Source of the DNA: Odontocerum albicorne
Taxonomy: Eukaryota > Arthropoda > Insecta > Trichoptera > Odontoceridae
NCBI GenBank assembly: GCA_949825065.1
Contig: OX463862.1
Span: 15,495,592-15,559,591, forward strand
DNA: 64,000 nt
Direction: 5' to 3'
A program made the translations under genes and the position numbers. Positions 8,855 to 23,800 of the stretch are shown here, in pieces (position 1 is the first letter of the stretch; the number at the start of each line of letters is the position of its first letter). The notes under the pieces are model-generated. The model was not told the DNA's origin and did not search any database. It saw only the letters and a list, made by a program, of their open reading frames with translations.

Positions 8855-11800
8855 GTGAGTACATTTTTTTCCATTTAATTGATTTCATTTCCAATTCACA
8901 ATACGTTGTATTAAATATTCCTTATTTTTGTATTTCCATGTTTTTCTTTGTTCGAGGGTTAATTGAGAAGTTCGTAACCTGAGTAAGGAAGAAAATGTAA
9001 ATCTTTTTATGTTCATTTAAATTTTTATAGCATACTTCTATGCACTTGTTCCACTGTGATTTCAAAATAGGATGAGGAATCAGTAAGGACACTTGATATA
9101 CCCTTTTATAGCATACTTCTATGCACTTGTTCCACTGTGATTTCTAAATAGGATGAGGAATCAGTAAGGACACTTGATATACCCTTTTAAACTCTCTTTG
9201 AGCCCATATTAAATGGATTTGATGATTTTTTTTCTTGACTCAGTATTTCCGCGAATATATCCTATTGATTTATCTGATGGTTCGATTTTTACAACTTATT
9301 TTTGTCTTATTTCATTTATTTGTTTCTCTTTCTTGTTTTCTTACATTTATTTGAATACATTAAGAACATTTAAGTGTTCCTTACGAATCATATCAACATT
9401 GACTAAACAAAAGATAAAATATCAACATAAAAAATTCAACACAAACGGCACATGAAAACATTGAGGAAAAAAAAACCATCATGCTGTTTCCCTGTTGGTG
9501 CAGGCAGAAAGGACTGAGTTCTAGACTTTCCCATCTTGACACATATTTCGTCTTCCACATCCATACACCTCAGACAACTCGCACAACTTATCTGAATTCT
9601 TAATTTTTATTTCAAAATATCATTAACTTGATCCAACCATACTTTCCTTGGTCTTCTTCTACCACGCTGTTCACTCAAATTTGCACTGAATGTTCACATT
9701 CATTCTGTATTCTGACATATATTGTCATTTCTTCACATTCATCTCTTATCACTTCTTTCCATATTCCGTCATATATTGTCATTCGTTCACATTCATCCCT
9801 AATAGCTTAATTTCGTATTGTTGTCATATATTGTCATTTGTTCACATTCATTCCTAACCACTTCATTCCATATTCTGTCATATATTGTCATTTGTTTACA
9901 TTCATCCCTAATCACTTCATTTCATATTCTGTCATATATTGTCATTCGTTCTATGCCCAAACCATCTCACAGTGCACCTCTTCATCTAACTCAACACATC
10001 TATCAGCCTTAAGTTCACATTCAGTTCATGTTTATGTTCATATTTTCATACTCATCCATTCTTCTTCAATATTTAATCCATCACCCATTCTTCCTTTCAC
10101 ACTTTCTAAAATCCTCTTCATGTCATTAATCTCACATCTGATTCCCACTGCCGACACTTTGCATATACCACATCGCCACACACAGTATATTTTTTCTGCT
10201 CTCTGCTTGATAATTTTTATTTATTTTTATTTATTTATTACACATGACAAGAAATATACACAATTTGCGAAAAAACAACAGGTAACTTAATTTGGACATA
10301 CAATTTTAATGGATCTGGGTTTGTTGCCTTTCATTTGTCGTATCCCCAGTAAATTAGGCTTTTGCCTGTATCATAATGGTCTGAGCCGAAATGTGCTCCT
10401 TTTAACACTTGTATCGAGAATGCTCTTTTCCAGTGAAGAATCCACGTAGGCATAGACAATTAATGATCGTTGATCTTCTCTTTCCCGCGTGTACGTATTA
10501 TTTCTTTTGTGGTTAAAAAAAACGTATTGGACACGAGAAGAATTTTTCATTTTCGTTGGTATTCCAGTAATCGTCCTATTAATTAAATTACAAAAATATA
10601 AGATAAAATCTAAATGGAAAAACCAGTCTGCCAATCAAGACCTAAGATAAAATAAATATAAATAATTGAATATAGGTTTATTGATAGCAAAATAGTATGT
10701 ACATTTATATCCTAAAATTAAATATATATTTCAAGGCAATAGAAAAGATAACACATTTAGGAGACAAGGTATTAAAAGGTCTCGGCTCATGTTATAACAC
10801 CCTCACCAATAGAAGTGGAGAAACACCCCCACCAAGGGAGCCCGGCCGTAAGTACTTCAGATGTGTTTCAGCTCACACCCTAGGAAATTCTGGAGAAGGA
10901 TCCTCCTGAACTCAATTCATTAAAAATATCCACCAAACGAGACATGGAGTTACCCGATTGAATTATACCGTGAGCAACTGTCGTTAGCTGTTGTTGAACT
11001 AAAGGTCTCGCATATTGTTGAACTAAAGTGTTTATTTGAATAAAATTAAATAAATACAATTACATTAACATTGTCCCCATAAAATGCAGCCGTTTCGATA
11101 TGACATTGGAGTAATCTTCCAATACCTTGCGTCATTCTCTCTCTCATTCGTCTGAGAGATGATCTTTTTTTCATAGTCAAGTAGTTAATAATTAATAAAG
11201 CTCACCGAGGAGACCTCTTCCATTCGAGGTCTGATAAAGATCTATAAATAAACCGGGACCATAAATCAAAATATCATTACGTGATGTATAAATATATTTT
11301 ATTTCTCGTACTTATGTATAGACACTTATCTTCATATTTTTATTAATGCTCCGGCTAAGTTTTTAGAGATAAAAATATGTTTTATTAAAGTCACAGTTAG
11401 ATATCAGAGAGCTTGAACATTTTTGTGAACACGTTCAGTGCTGAAAATGCATTCATATAAACCAGCCCTGGGTTGATTACGGGCTGTCTCGTATTATAAT
11501 GTAGCCTGTGAGCTATCATTTTTTATTTACATTGACAATTCTTTTTGTACTGTTTACATACCACATTTTGCAGATCATAAGATGCACCTTTTTACATAGC
11601 AAAATTAATTTAAAATTAGAGTACTTACGGTCCGAAGGTAGGTGATACGTGGTCCCATAGATCCCAGCAGAAAATATCTCAAACCACTAAAAGAAATAAA
11701 CAGCAGAGCGCCGATTATCCAGGGCTCAATTATCCGTAAGTTTGATTAACCGAGGTCCTATGTAGTAACATTTTTCTTTTGTTATTACCGAGTTCCATTC

Positions 11801-14800
11801 CTACCACTTCAGGAAATTAATTGGTCGATAAGCGAGGAGTTTAATAGTTTTATTTATTCCGAATAAAGAAAAGGACTAAAGTAAGAGTTCCCAAACTTTT
11901 TTCGGCCGCAGACCCGTTTACCAAAGATTTTTAAAACCGTCGACCCCCTAGTCATTTACTTCACTTACTCAAATTAATAACTTTGTACAGTACTCGATAT
12001 TAAATATTTCACTAGATATCAAACTTTTCATTTCAACATAATCACTTGTGATTAAGGATTGAAAAAGATAAAAGGATTACCGATTATGCATCATTTAATA
12101 TTGAAATCTACGCTGACGAAAATTAAAGCAAAAAAATACGAGCAGAGTTTTTTTAAATTTTTGACATGAAATAAATATGTAAATTCAAAATAAGTACAAA
12201 TATTCTTAACTAGGTACCTATTGGAATCATAGATATTTTGAAGTAACAAACAAATAGCAGTATTAAGGGGGTCTATTTTTGCTGATGTCGACCCCCCTTT
12301 TTTTTTATTAAAACTATCGACCCCAGAGGGTCGATATCAACCACTTTCCTTTAGACTCTTGGTCTAAAGGAAACTCCACATTTGATAACTTTGTTTAAAT
12401 TTACATCTCTTATATATTACAGAACAAAAAAATACATTCAGCAAAAATGATGTACCAAAAATATTAAAGTTGATTTCAAAAAAAAAAAGATTAACATTTT
12501 ATGAATGAGGCCTTTCCGCTGCCGAGTTGTTTAAATCCTGTCGATGCATTCACTGACACTTTCACTCTTATCTTTATCCTTCAAGATCGTCAACACGGTC
12601 GAATGCGCCAGCTCCAAGTCACGTGCTTTAACTTTTTTACCAGCTTCATAATCGTTTATGATCTTCATTTTCATCTCAAGATCGACAACCTTCCTTCGAT
12701 TCTTCGCGCTTCCTCCAGGTGAAGTTATGCTCATCGTTTTCGCCGACACTTGTTATATGGTATGCACAATAAAGTACAAATTTATAAATGAAATATGTTG
12801 TTTGGAGATTGCGAAGATGGCTTTATGTAGGGAATATAAAAGGGGATTCCCCGTGTTGGAGAGCTGGTTGTAAGTCCGAGCGGTTGTTAAACATGTAGGT
12901 CGTTAACTGAGGAGTGCCTGTAGTAACACTGAAAAAACAACCAGGACACACTTGTTTGCAAATTCCTCGACCAAAAATGATGGAGCATAAAATTTATACT
13001 AACCAACATCGGGCAATATAAAAGAGATTCTCATCTCAAATGTGGGAATTTTTGCCGAGAAACAATTTGATAATTACTAAATTGTGAAAATTGCCCATTT
13101 GTGAATATTTAATAACGTAATAGGAGTTAATTTATCTGTATTATTTATAACCGTTTGTCATTTTATGGCATTCGTAATAACGTTTTTGTGGAGAGTAATA
13201 AAATTCAAACGGCATTCCTAGTCAAATTTAGCCAATTAATTATTCATCTTTGTTTTAGTCAACATTTTGACCTTTTTGCGACCACAGTGGCCTATTGTGT
13301 AGAATACTTGTCTACTGCGCTGTAGGGAGTTGGTTCGATTTTAGACGAAGGACTTTACCTAAAACTACGCGTATCATCACGTCATGTCCCTTGCAGGGTA
13401 GACAGAGAGAACAGATCTCCAAACTTTTCGATCCAAGTATACAACCTCCTCCACATTTATACATCTCATGCACAATATTTTATTAATCATACTTCTCGCT
13501 TTACCTTCTTTCAAAATCTGGTCCATTTAGTCCAGCCAGGTTTTCCTCGGTCTACCTCTTTCACGCACACCTTGCACTTCTGACTTGTATACTGGCTTAA
13601 TCTTTCTTTCCACATGTCCAAAACATAAATCTCTTTTCTTTATCTTACTTAAAATATACATGCACTATTTTTTTTATGTTTCATTCCGCCTTCTTTCATA
13701 CATTGACATTCTACAAAATTTTCTTAGTGCACGCATATCCACAGCATTAATCTTACTTTTATTCATTTCTGATGTCTTCATTCCGCTTTTTTTCTTCATA
13801 AATTGACTCTAAAATTTTTTTGTTGAGGATTTCTGCTATTTGGGTAGTATTTTCTCAGATATTAAATGGCGTGTAGTGATAGGAAACAAAAGTCAATGGG
13901 GCACTAAAACATATACTCAAACTGGACAGTATCAAAATCTGCTAAGACAATAGTCCACAATAGTATTTTGGTTCTTGCTTTGAAATATAGGAGTGGAATG
14001 TGGATGTAATAAAGTAATGATGAGCTGGAGGAATATTGTAGAAATGCATGCATCGAAGATAATGAGCACGCTGAGATGGTTAATGCACGTGGAACAACTG
14101 GATTAAGAAACACTAACAAAGATACCAGAATTTTTGGAAACTCTTGTTCTATCTTCGTTCTCCGATAAAACTTTCTGAAAGATGCTGCAAGAAATCAGTG
14201 GTGCACTTCGAGTTACTTGAACCACCACTTAAGGGGGGCAGAAAACTCCAATCATCGATTGTGGTATTTTTACTGAATCAATTAAGTAAAGCAATTATTA
14301 AGAAAGAAAATTCTTAATCACAATACAATCACCTGATTGCATTTTATAATAGTTCTGGGTCAGTCTATTTACATGACACGACCTATTGTCTGGTTTAACT
14401 TGCGTCATGTAACTTGTGTCATGATCAGAACACATTTTATCTTTTGACAACTTATGTTTAAATTGTCAAGTGTTATTGACACACGTGCTTGTGTTTCATT
14501 GCTAAATAAGTTAATTACTTTACAAAATAAATTTTTGTTTATCTACGTTGTTTGTTTATTGTATTAACACTTATATATGAATAAATGGTGTAGAAATACA
14601 TGCATTGAGAAGCATACATGGAGTGACAATATATGTACAATAGAGTACGGAATGAAGTGGTAAGGGATAAATGTGAACTTGTGGAGTACGGAATGAAGTG
14701 GTAAGGGTTGAGTGTGGACTTGTGTAGTATCTAATTAAGTGGTATGGGATGAATGTGAAAAGGTGGAGTATGGAATGAAGTGGTAAGGGATGAATGTGAA

Positions 14801-17800
14801 CTTGTAGAGTACGGAATGAAGGGGTTAGGGATGAATGTGAACTTGTAGAGTACGGAATGAAGGGGTTAGGGATGAATGTGAACTTGTGGAGTACGGAATG
14901 AAGGGGTAAGGGATGAATGTGAACTTGTGGATTACAGAATGAAGTGGTAAGGGATGAATGTGAACTTAAGGTTGATTTGTTGTGTATGATGAAGAAGAGT
15001 ATGCTGAGATAGTTTGAGCTTGTGGAATGAATGAATGAAGAAACAGACATATACTATAGTGCAAATGTGAGTGGAAGGTGTGTGAGAGGAAGAAAAGACC
15101 AAGGAAAATATGGTTGGATCAAGTGAATGATATTCTGATAAAAGGAAACGTAGAAAGTCAGAGTAATCGTAGAAGATGTATGAGGATGTGTATGGATGTA
15201 GAAGAGGCTAAGGTTATATGTCGTAATAGGAAAGTCTGACACTCCTTTCTGCCTACCTACTAGGTTAGTCAAAAAGTTTTGAAAGCAGAAATGAAAATGC
15301 ATTTTTTTTGGGGAGAAATCACTTTAATTGCTCAGTATAGTCTCCCATAAGATCAATACACTTGGTCCAACGATCTTCCAACTTTGTTGTCCCATCACGG
15401 AAGTGACTTTCTGGAAGGCCTGCAAAATACTCCTCTACGACGGCTATAACCTCTTCGTTTGATGAAAAATGCTTTCTGATAATTTTTTGAGGTGTGAGAA
15501 CAGCCAGAAGTCAGAGGGAGCTAAATCTGGCGAATAGGGTGGATGCTGCAACAATTCGTACCCCAATTCACTGATTTTCGCGATGGTTTTTTGAGCTGTG
15601 CTAGCAGGTGCATTGTCTTGATGAAAAATGATTTTTTTCTTCTGCAAACCGGGTCTTTTTTCACAAATTTTTTCATCCAACTGGTCCAAAAGGTCACAAT
15701 AATTATCAGAGTTGATTGTCTTACCAGTTTGGAGATAATCTATCAATAAAATTCCTTTTGCATCCCAAAAAACTGACGCTAACACCTTGGCCGATTTCTG
15801 GACACGAACTCGCTTCGGAGCCAAAGTGCCTGGTTCACACCACTCCTTAGCCTCTTGTTTTGATTCAGGATCATGGTGGTAGACCTAAGTCTCATCCATA
15901 GTGATGAATCGACGCAGAAAATCCTTTTTATCCTTTCGAAATTGCTCCAAATGTTGCTCAGAAAGTCGCATTCGAACGTGTTTTTGTTGCATTGTTAGCA
16001 AATGTGGCACCCATTGTGCACACAGTTTTTTGAAACCCAAAACTTCAGCCAAAATATGCCATGTTGTTCCATGTGAGATGCCTATGGTGTCAGCTATCAC
16101 ATCCACAGTCGATCGATGATCTTCCAAAACCATATCCTGTATTTTCGCTATGATTTCTGGTGTTGATGCACTTTTTGGACGTCCTGACCGTGGATCGTCT
16201 TCAACGCTTGTACGGCCACGCTTAAACTCCAAAACCCATCGGTGAACGGTTGGAAATGAAGGAGAAGACTCCTTTAATACTTTCACCATCTTTGTATGGA
16301 TCTCAGTAGCCGATAAACCTTCCAAAACAAAGAATTTAATCACTGCACGATATTCGGATTTTTCCATTGTTAAAAAATACACTGACACATCAACTTCAAA
16401 TGGCTTGTAAACAAAGAATGAATTGACAGATCGAAATGAAATTTTGAGTACATTCTTATGAAAGATGTGATATTAAAATGGCGTAGAAATTTTGGTTTTC
16501 TACTGCTCCATAGATGTCGCTTTCAAAACTTTTTGACTAACCTAGTATAGTATGTATAAATATTGTCATATCGGTCTGATTCTGGGGGTTTCACAATGGC
16601 TGGGGTGTCATGAGCCGATTTATTTCGAGCTTTGTCTATTTGTATTCAGTCCCTTTTTCTCCATTGTGTCTTTCGAGCTTGTGCCAGGGGGGTGTGCCTT
16701 CAGAGAGGGGTGGAACCTTGGAGTCGATTTCTTCTTCATCTGATGAATTGGTTGTTCCGGGTCGATACAGTTGGGCAGGGTATTATGATAGGGCTTTTGC
16801 CATTGCTGGTAATGTGATGTAGAGTGATCTACCTCTTAGTATTCGAGATATGGGACATCCCTTTTTGGGAGGTCTTATCAGCATTTATGATGGTATATGA
16901 ACATTTCAACAATACACTACACCACACCTGAAGCCAAATGTGTTACAATCACGTATTGGAAGATCTACCAAGGTTTCTTTGTAGATCGTCTTCCCTCCAT
17001 AAGTTTTCTGCGGTTTTCTTATCAAATATGTTTTTATAAACATACGCGGATGGGGGGAGTTATCTAATCTAATGGTCGCATCCACCACCTTTTTATCTGT
17101 ATCCTCAACTTCTATATATTTATTTTCCGATATTTTTAATCTGTCAATTATAGTGGGTTCAAATCCCAAGTTAGAGCACCCTTGAAGAGAATCTGCTCTC
17201 TAAACGGTGCTATATAAATTGTCCTTTAATTATCATTTATTGATCTCTTCACCAAATATTATTCTTATATTGATAAATAATATTATTGTGACATTAACAT
17301 GCTTAGTGCTGAAAACACCTGAAGGCATTCGTATAAACTTTCGCCGACTTTATCTGACACGGTCCTATTGTAGTTTTACGACGGCTTGTACATAATGATA
17401 TAAATACCGCAATACAAATGCCAGATTAGTATACTATTCAAACATTATTGCGGACTGTTATGTACGGCACACACTGTGACGAGAGTAGTGTCATTGAAAC
17501 ATATTAATAAAATTCTCGTACAATAATATAATATACTAGCTAAATATTTGCATGTGAGTTGGTGTTATTCAATGGTAAACATGGATGACAATATACTTGC
17601 GAAACGAGTGACGAGGTAGATTTGTTATTGTCGCCTTCTCGAGAACCCTTTCTTAGAGAGTTTATCCCGTATGAGAACTGCCAAGTGCTTATTCATTTCC
17701 GTGTCCGTATCACCAATTATTAATTATGCCACATGTTTCTATTAACACAGATTGCCTTGTTTTTCACATCAATCAGGTCTTGGCCCGAGCATTTAGTCCT

Positions 17801-20800
17801 GACGTTGTATAGGCACTGAACGTGTGCCTGTGCATGTTCACCTTGTATCTAGTCACTCCTATTTAGGACTCTCCATGTAGGCTAAGACAGTTGGTCTCCT
17901 GGTGCCACATTTTCTGATAGCCCTGTCTAGTCATCAGATGTTTTTTCTTATCCCTTTAGAGAATGTACTTATCCAGAGGAATCGTCAATTCACTAAACTA
18001 TTTCCAGATTTCAATCTCTATATTTGCTGGCTAGTGACCATTTAAGGGATGTCATAGGTTCTGAACTATTGTTCTTTTTTAGTACTTATTTACTTTCAGC
18101 CTGTGTCAACTTACGTGGCATAGTTGTTATATACTTGTCCTCCACTCAGGACTTTTGGCTTCGATTTCCGATGGTACCCAAAAACGGGGCTTCAGTCTGG
18201 TAAGAGCTTGGTAACAATATTCTTATGTGCTAGATGTGCTTCTCCACATGCGATAGTATTGTCAATACATACGGTGAAGAATTATGAGTTATATACTTAC
18301 TACAGTGTTTTCAAAACCCTCAAAATGAAAAGTTCGATATATATGGAGTCCAAGACAGTCCTGTCCACATATATCACATCAATAAACACACCACTGTCGA
18401 CAATCATATTCGAAGATTTTGCAGTTGATTTGTTGACAAAACTGTGTTCGCCATCATATATTGTATTAAACTTTCGTTGTATAAATTACAACCTGGCGAG
18501 GGCTTATTGCAATGTGACGATATCTTCCGATCAACCAGAAAGATGTTAAAAAGGCCTTAAGTGAAAACCAAACTGAAATCCTTTTTAAAAAAATCTAAGT
18601 TCCAACGGGAATCGAATCTGCAACCTTCGGGTTGAGAGACAAGCGTCTTACCAACTGAGGCTGTCATTGACCCTCCCTGCGGCAACATTCAATATCTCTC
18701 GAAATATCTCCCCAAATCGCAAAACTCCTTCATTCGTTGTAATCTTTGGTTGTTCACCCATACATTACAATTACCCATAATCGAATTAACCTTTTCAACA
18801 ACCATGACTCTCGACTTATCAATAACATTCATTCTCGAATCTTTCTAAATACTTAGCATACATACATTATTTTAAACAACATTGCTAAATCATTTTCATT
18901 TTCCATTACTATCACCATATAGTTTACATACAACAAACCATTCACAACCAAATCATTTTCATTTTCCATTACTATCACCATATAGTTTACATACAACAAA
19001 CCATTCGCAACCAAATCTGTTATTTTCGCGCATCATATTAAAAAAAATACTTTTTAATTAAAATAAATAAAAAAATAGAACTGATCCTAAACATAAACTC
19101 AAGTTTCTGAACGGACAGTAGTTGCACCTTCCTTAGTTACGTTCTTGTTTATATTACATTCATTTATGTCTCCAAGATGTTGCAGATGTTATATTTTTAC
19201 ATTTATGAGCAGTTTGAAAAAAATATGAATACACTTCTTATCACGGTAACTGATTCAGCAAACAGAAATTAGTCCAAATATTTACTGACTTTGTACAGGT
19301 CAAATCTCATTATAATGAATACCAAAGTAACGAAATTTTCACAATAATGAATATTTTTTGTTGAATCGAACGAAAGTGTATAAAAGAATATGTTGAATTC
19401 TGTTTTAACAAAATAAAAATTTCAGAATAATGAACATTTTTTTATCGAAAACATCGCTGAGAGGATCCAAACCCACGAGCAATATTTTAATAGCTTATAA
19501 ATTTGAATGCTCTAATGAAAAAATTAAAAAACTTATTTTAATTAATAATATTTCAGCACATAATTTAACATTCGAGCTAGAACACGTGTAAGATGAAGAA
19601 GAGCACTCTGGGATGGTTTTGGCACATGGAACGAATTAATGAAGAAGACTAATTTATTATGCAAATTCGAGTGGAAGGCGTGATAGAGGAAGACCAAGGA
19701 AAGCATGATTGGATCAAGTGAATGTTTGAAAGAAGTAAACATTAAAAGTCAGAGAAATCGTAGGAGTCGTATGAGGTGTATATATGCAGAAGAGGCGAAG
19801 AATGTGTATTGAAATATGAAAGTCTGGCATTCTGTCTTCTGTGCCAACTCTGACAGGGAAACGGCATCATGGTATGTATGTATGTAAGCAGTATTAAACA
19901 TTAGTAAAAAGGTATACCCAGAAAATGACAAGTTCAACACAAAATTCAACTCATCAATTTCTTTAATTCATTCCGGCAAGAACAACTTCTTCTCTTGACC
20001 TAAGTCAAAGTCATAGGGAAGTCTACACAATTCCCATACTGATTGTCCAATCTGTATAGTGTATAATGTTGTACAGGTTTTATACAAATAATTAGTTGTA
20101 ACTACACTATTGTGGAATAAAATATTTCACCTGATGGGCCTACAAGGAACATGTAGCCTGACAAGCTGAGTTAAATTCCGGACTCTCGAAATATGATCTG
20201 AAAATCTTATATAGTGTTGTGTAATTTTTCTCCTGTCTAACGATGACGAGGTCTTTTTGGTAGATCTTGACATTGTTTGATTCGAACACTTTGAGTGAAA
20301 TCTCAAATTATCATTTTCTTGTATATATGGTTTATTATCTCCAGTCCTGAATTAATTCCATATAAAAGACGTACAAATATATTGCGTGGATCGTTTCTTT
20401 ATGCATCGTTTTACCGCAATATTCATTTAGAATATTCCAGCTTTTTGTGCTATTTTACTCCATCAATCGTTTTTTTGAAATTTAATAACCGCATTTTAGA
20501 GCAAAATATAAATGCTCGGTTTTAATTAGAATAATGGCACTAGTAAACGATCGGCAAAACATTCGATACGCACGTGTTTCACTTGAATACTTGTTACTAC
20601 ACGCTGGTCACCGTTGCCGTTTCCATCACCCATCCCGAAGAGGATTATTGTGGAGGGACGCAAGGTTGAAGGAATTGGCATTTGAGAAAGGCTGAAGATG
20701 TCGATGAATAACATCCACCGCTCGTACCTTAAATTTTATTATTTATTCATGTACAATAACTGAAGTTGAAAAGAATGCTAGTTGCAACAGAAAATACTGT

Positions 20801-23800
20801 TTACTTATGGAAATAAAACTGCCAAAAAAACTAACGACAATAAAAGATTACTTTACTCTATACAAAATATATCTATTTTTGTTTTAGGGGCAACTGTATA
20901 ATTTTATTTTTATTTAAACACATTTATGTACACATGCAACTATTTTGTTTAGAATATTCAACATTGAGGTATGTTTATTTTTTTTATATACACGCAACTA
21001 TCATTTTCTCACATTTATCTTTAATTTTATTAAAATGACCCTTCGAAAACGATAGAGGTTTCACTGTATTTATTTTGTAATTTTCTCTCGATGCGGCCCA
21101 GTATCAAACTGTTGGCAGATCATCACTGGTCCAGCACTACTTTAGATTACGTAGCTCGCACACATGATTACCTGTGAGTGGTGTGCACCATGGCAAATTG
21201 TGGTCTGGTATACCAAAGGAGAGGCTCGCTGAGACAGAGATTTTGCTGTATGTTTATTTCATTTCAGTTTGTGAACTTAATATTTTCTTATTTTTCAGAC
21301 CTCGAAGAACCAGCCATACTTTCCAATCTTCAACGAACAACACCCGAGGCCCGCTAGATCAAGACCCAAGGATGCCCAGGGTTTAATCCAGGCTTGTGTG
21401 GCTTGCCAGCACCATCTGCTGCAGCAATGGCACAACTTTCAGGTATAGTTTTAACTGTTTACAAATTTGATCACACCTTTTTTATAAAGTGCAGTTATGG
21501 AATCCAGACAAAGTTTTTACGTCCGTCTTGTATTTTAAATTTGTTTCCATATTTCACGTTCCTCCTGATTTTTTTAATTAATTAATTTACGTGACAAATA
21601 ATCGTACAAATACATAATTTATGAAAAATAAAACACGTAATTTAAAGTGAATACTCAATTTATATGGATCTAGGTTTGTTGCCTTTCATTTATCGTGTCC
21701 CCAGTAAACTAGGCTTTTGCCCGTATCTTACTGAAGACATATAAACATGGAAAAATAAGTTGATGCTTTTTACTGATTGTTGAATAATTATTAAATGCCT
21801 CTGTCACAAACTCTCATAAACTTGATAAGTTATGAGACTTAATTATATGTATGTATCATGCGAGTCAACCTTTGGTGTACTTCGTCATTTCAGAAAAAAA
21901 TCAAACGTCTATCTCATAATATTATCATCAAAAAACACAAATTCTTACTACAACTACTCCTGCAAGGTCAATGTACTCAAACTCCTGTCGCGATAACGAC
22001 ATATCCACTGCCTGAATTTTTTGCACCTTTTTGCCTTTATTGAATTTGGTGTCTCGTTGTATGTTATGGGGGCCATAGAGGCATATTGCCTTTGGTCAAA
22101 AAGTGTTACTCTAGGGATGGTAAATATATAATCAGTTGTCATGTGTTTTTGATGAAGTTATTTTTTTTTTTATGAGAGCGACAGAGAATGGGTTCGAGTT
22201 GTACTCGTAAGTTAACTACGTTCTTCTTCTTAAACTTTCTGTAGACTCTCAAGAGTCTGTTACTGCAGGATTGTCCTGTGATGCTGAGCTCCAGCTATCT
22301 CTCCATCGTTTCGGGGCTCTCCCTGGCGGACGCCGTCCATCCGGCACCCCATGCAGAGCTATGTATGGAATTCTTGTGGAATTCATTCTCTGTACATGTT
22401 GGTACCAGTATCGTCGACGCTGTCGTCCCCATCTGACTACATCTTGGACCTCACAGACCTCTCGGATTGTGGTGTTCCTTACACGATCACGCAAAGTCTT
22501 CCCAGCAATAGCGCGCAGAGTTCTCATTTCCATTGTCCTTAGCATACTTTTTGTCCTGACAGTGTCCGCCCTCTTAACTACGTTAAGGACCCAATACTCC
22601 CTGAAAGTTCCGCTGTGGCATATTTCCTAACAAAATTTACATTGTTTTAATGCATAGTTTCCCAAACTTTTTCGCTCCGTAGATCACTTGGCGATTTTTT
22701 TGTTTTCCGTAGACCCCCTGCCTGCCTAATATTGAATTTTCCTAAACTTATTAATTTCAAATGTGTTTTTGACAGCTGACACAGTGCTGTTCACCTTGAT
22801 AAGGTTTTTTGTAGAAACAATTGTAAAAAAAAGAAAAACATGTACAATTTTTATTCATACCTTTATTGAAAAGACACAAAATGCAAGTAAATATTTGGCT
22901 TTGGAACGAAACAAATTAAAACCTAGTAAAATTCTTACATAAAATAATACTGTTAATGAGAGGGATGAACCTGATGCTCTGATAGCAATGGTTCAATATT
23001 TGTCTTCAAATTAGTAAATTTCTTAAATCTCCCCGTTCAGTGATTTGCATTCGATTTCTTTATTATAAGTATTTTCTATGTCTAATATAAGTATTATGTA
23101 CAAACAATCTGTTAGGTGTAATAAGACATTTACGGAACGTCTAAACATTGATGATGGTCTGCTTAAATGGGATTCGCTCATGTGGACCCCCATTTACATC
23201 TCGTGCACCCCCAATTTCTTTTCTCGCTGACATAGACCCCCTACAAGTGGAAATCGACCCTTGGTGGTCCATATAGACCACTTTGGGAATCTCTGTTTTA
23301 ATGGAAATCACTTAATTCCGTTCCTAACGACATCTATCTGAGAAATTCTAAAGTACTTTCTGAACAACATATTCCTGGTTTTTATAATGAATATATCGAT
23401 TTAATTTCATGGTATATAAAAAGTTCTAAATGCAGTGAAATATTTTTATTGTTATGTGAGCAGCTTTAGCACGGAACTGATAAGGGGACGGACATACATA
23501 TTATTATTTATGCTCAACTATACATAGTGATTGTTCCTTATCTATGATCCGGTTTTAGGAAGGGTACATTTTACGAGGAAGCATTTTTTTATATCGACAA
23601 TGTAGAAATTGTAATATTATTATTATCCCCGGCTGACCTTTCAACGGCTGTAAAATGATATTTTCAGCGTTTTGAAAAATGCAACACGTGATTGTTGATA
23701 ATAAAAATAAAGTGAATGCTATTTTTTTAAGTACTTTGCTGGTTATAAAATTGTTTTACGATCAAAAGTAAATTGGAACGATATATATATAAAATTAATT

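Larger units (their letters stand above)
8855..21298 (+). other. Intron 1 (12.4 kb)
   Basis: Bounded by gtgagt and tttttcag. It holds family B copies, a Tigger-like remnant and a mariner, listed separately. The stretches 11050-11700, 14120-14570, 17240-18120, 18130-18540, 19020-19570 and 19950-21290 show no gene or element I recognise. The ORF at 16906-17169 on the - strand matches nothing I know. Confidence 0.8.

Noticed and set aside
11640..11780. CCGATTATCCAGGGCTCAAT stretch as a pogo-type end
   Set aside because: It resembles pogo termini, but I could not find a matching second end at a sensible distance; also for GATTATCCGGGGTG at 35652.
14571..15050. 159-codon minus-strand ORF rich in HSS/PFIPY repeats
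   Set aside because: It is the antisense reading of the 41-base tandem array in LINE copy 7; the repeat unit keeps the frame open.
16906..17169. 87-codon minus-strand ORF starting MGFEPT
   Set aside because: It begins in a LINE-tail-like sequence and matches no domain I know; kept only as unassigned intron DNA.
18598..18665. Possible tRNA gene on the minus strand
   Set aside because: A- and B-box-like blocks are present, but no acceptor stem closes, and the sequence continues into a repeated SINE body.
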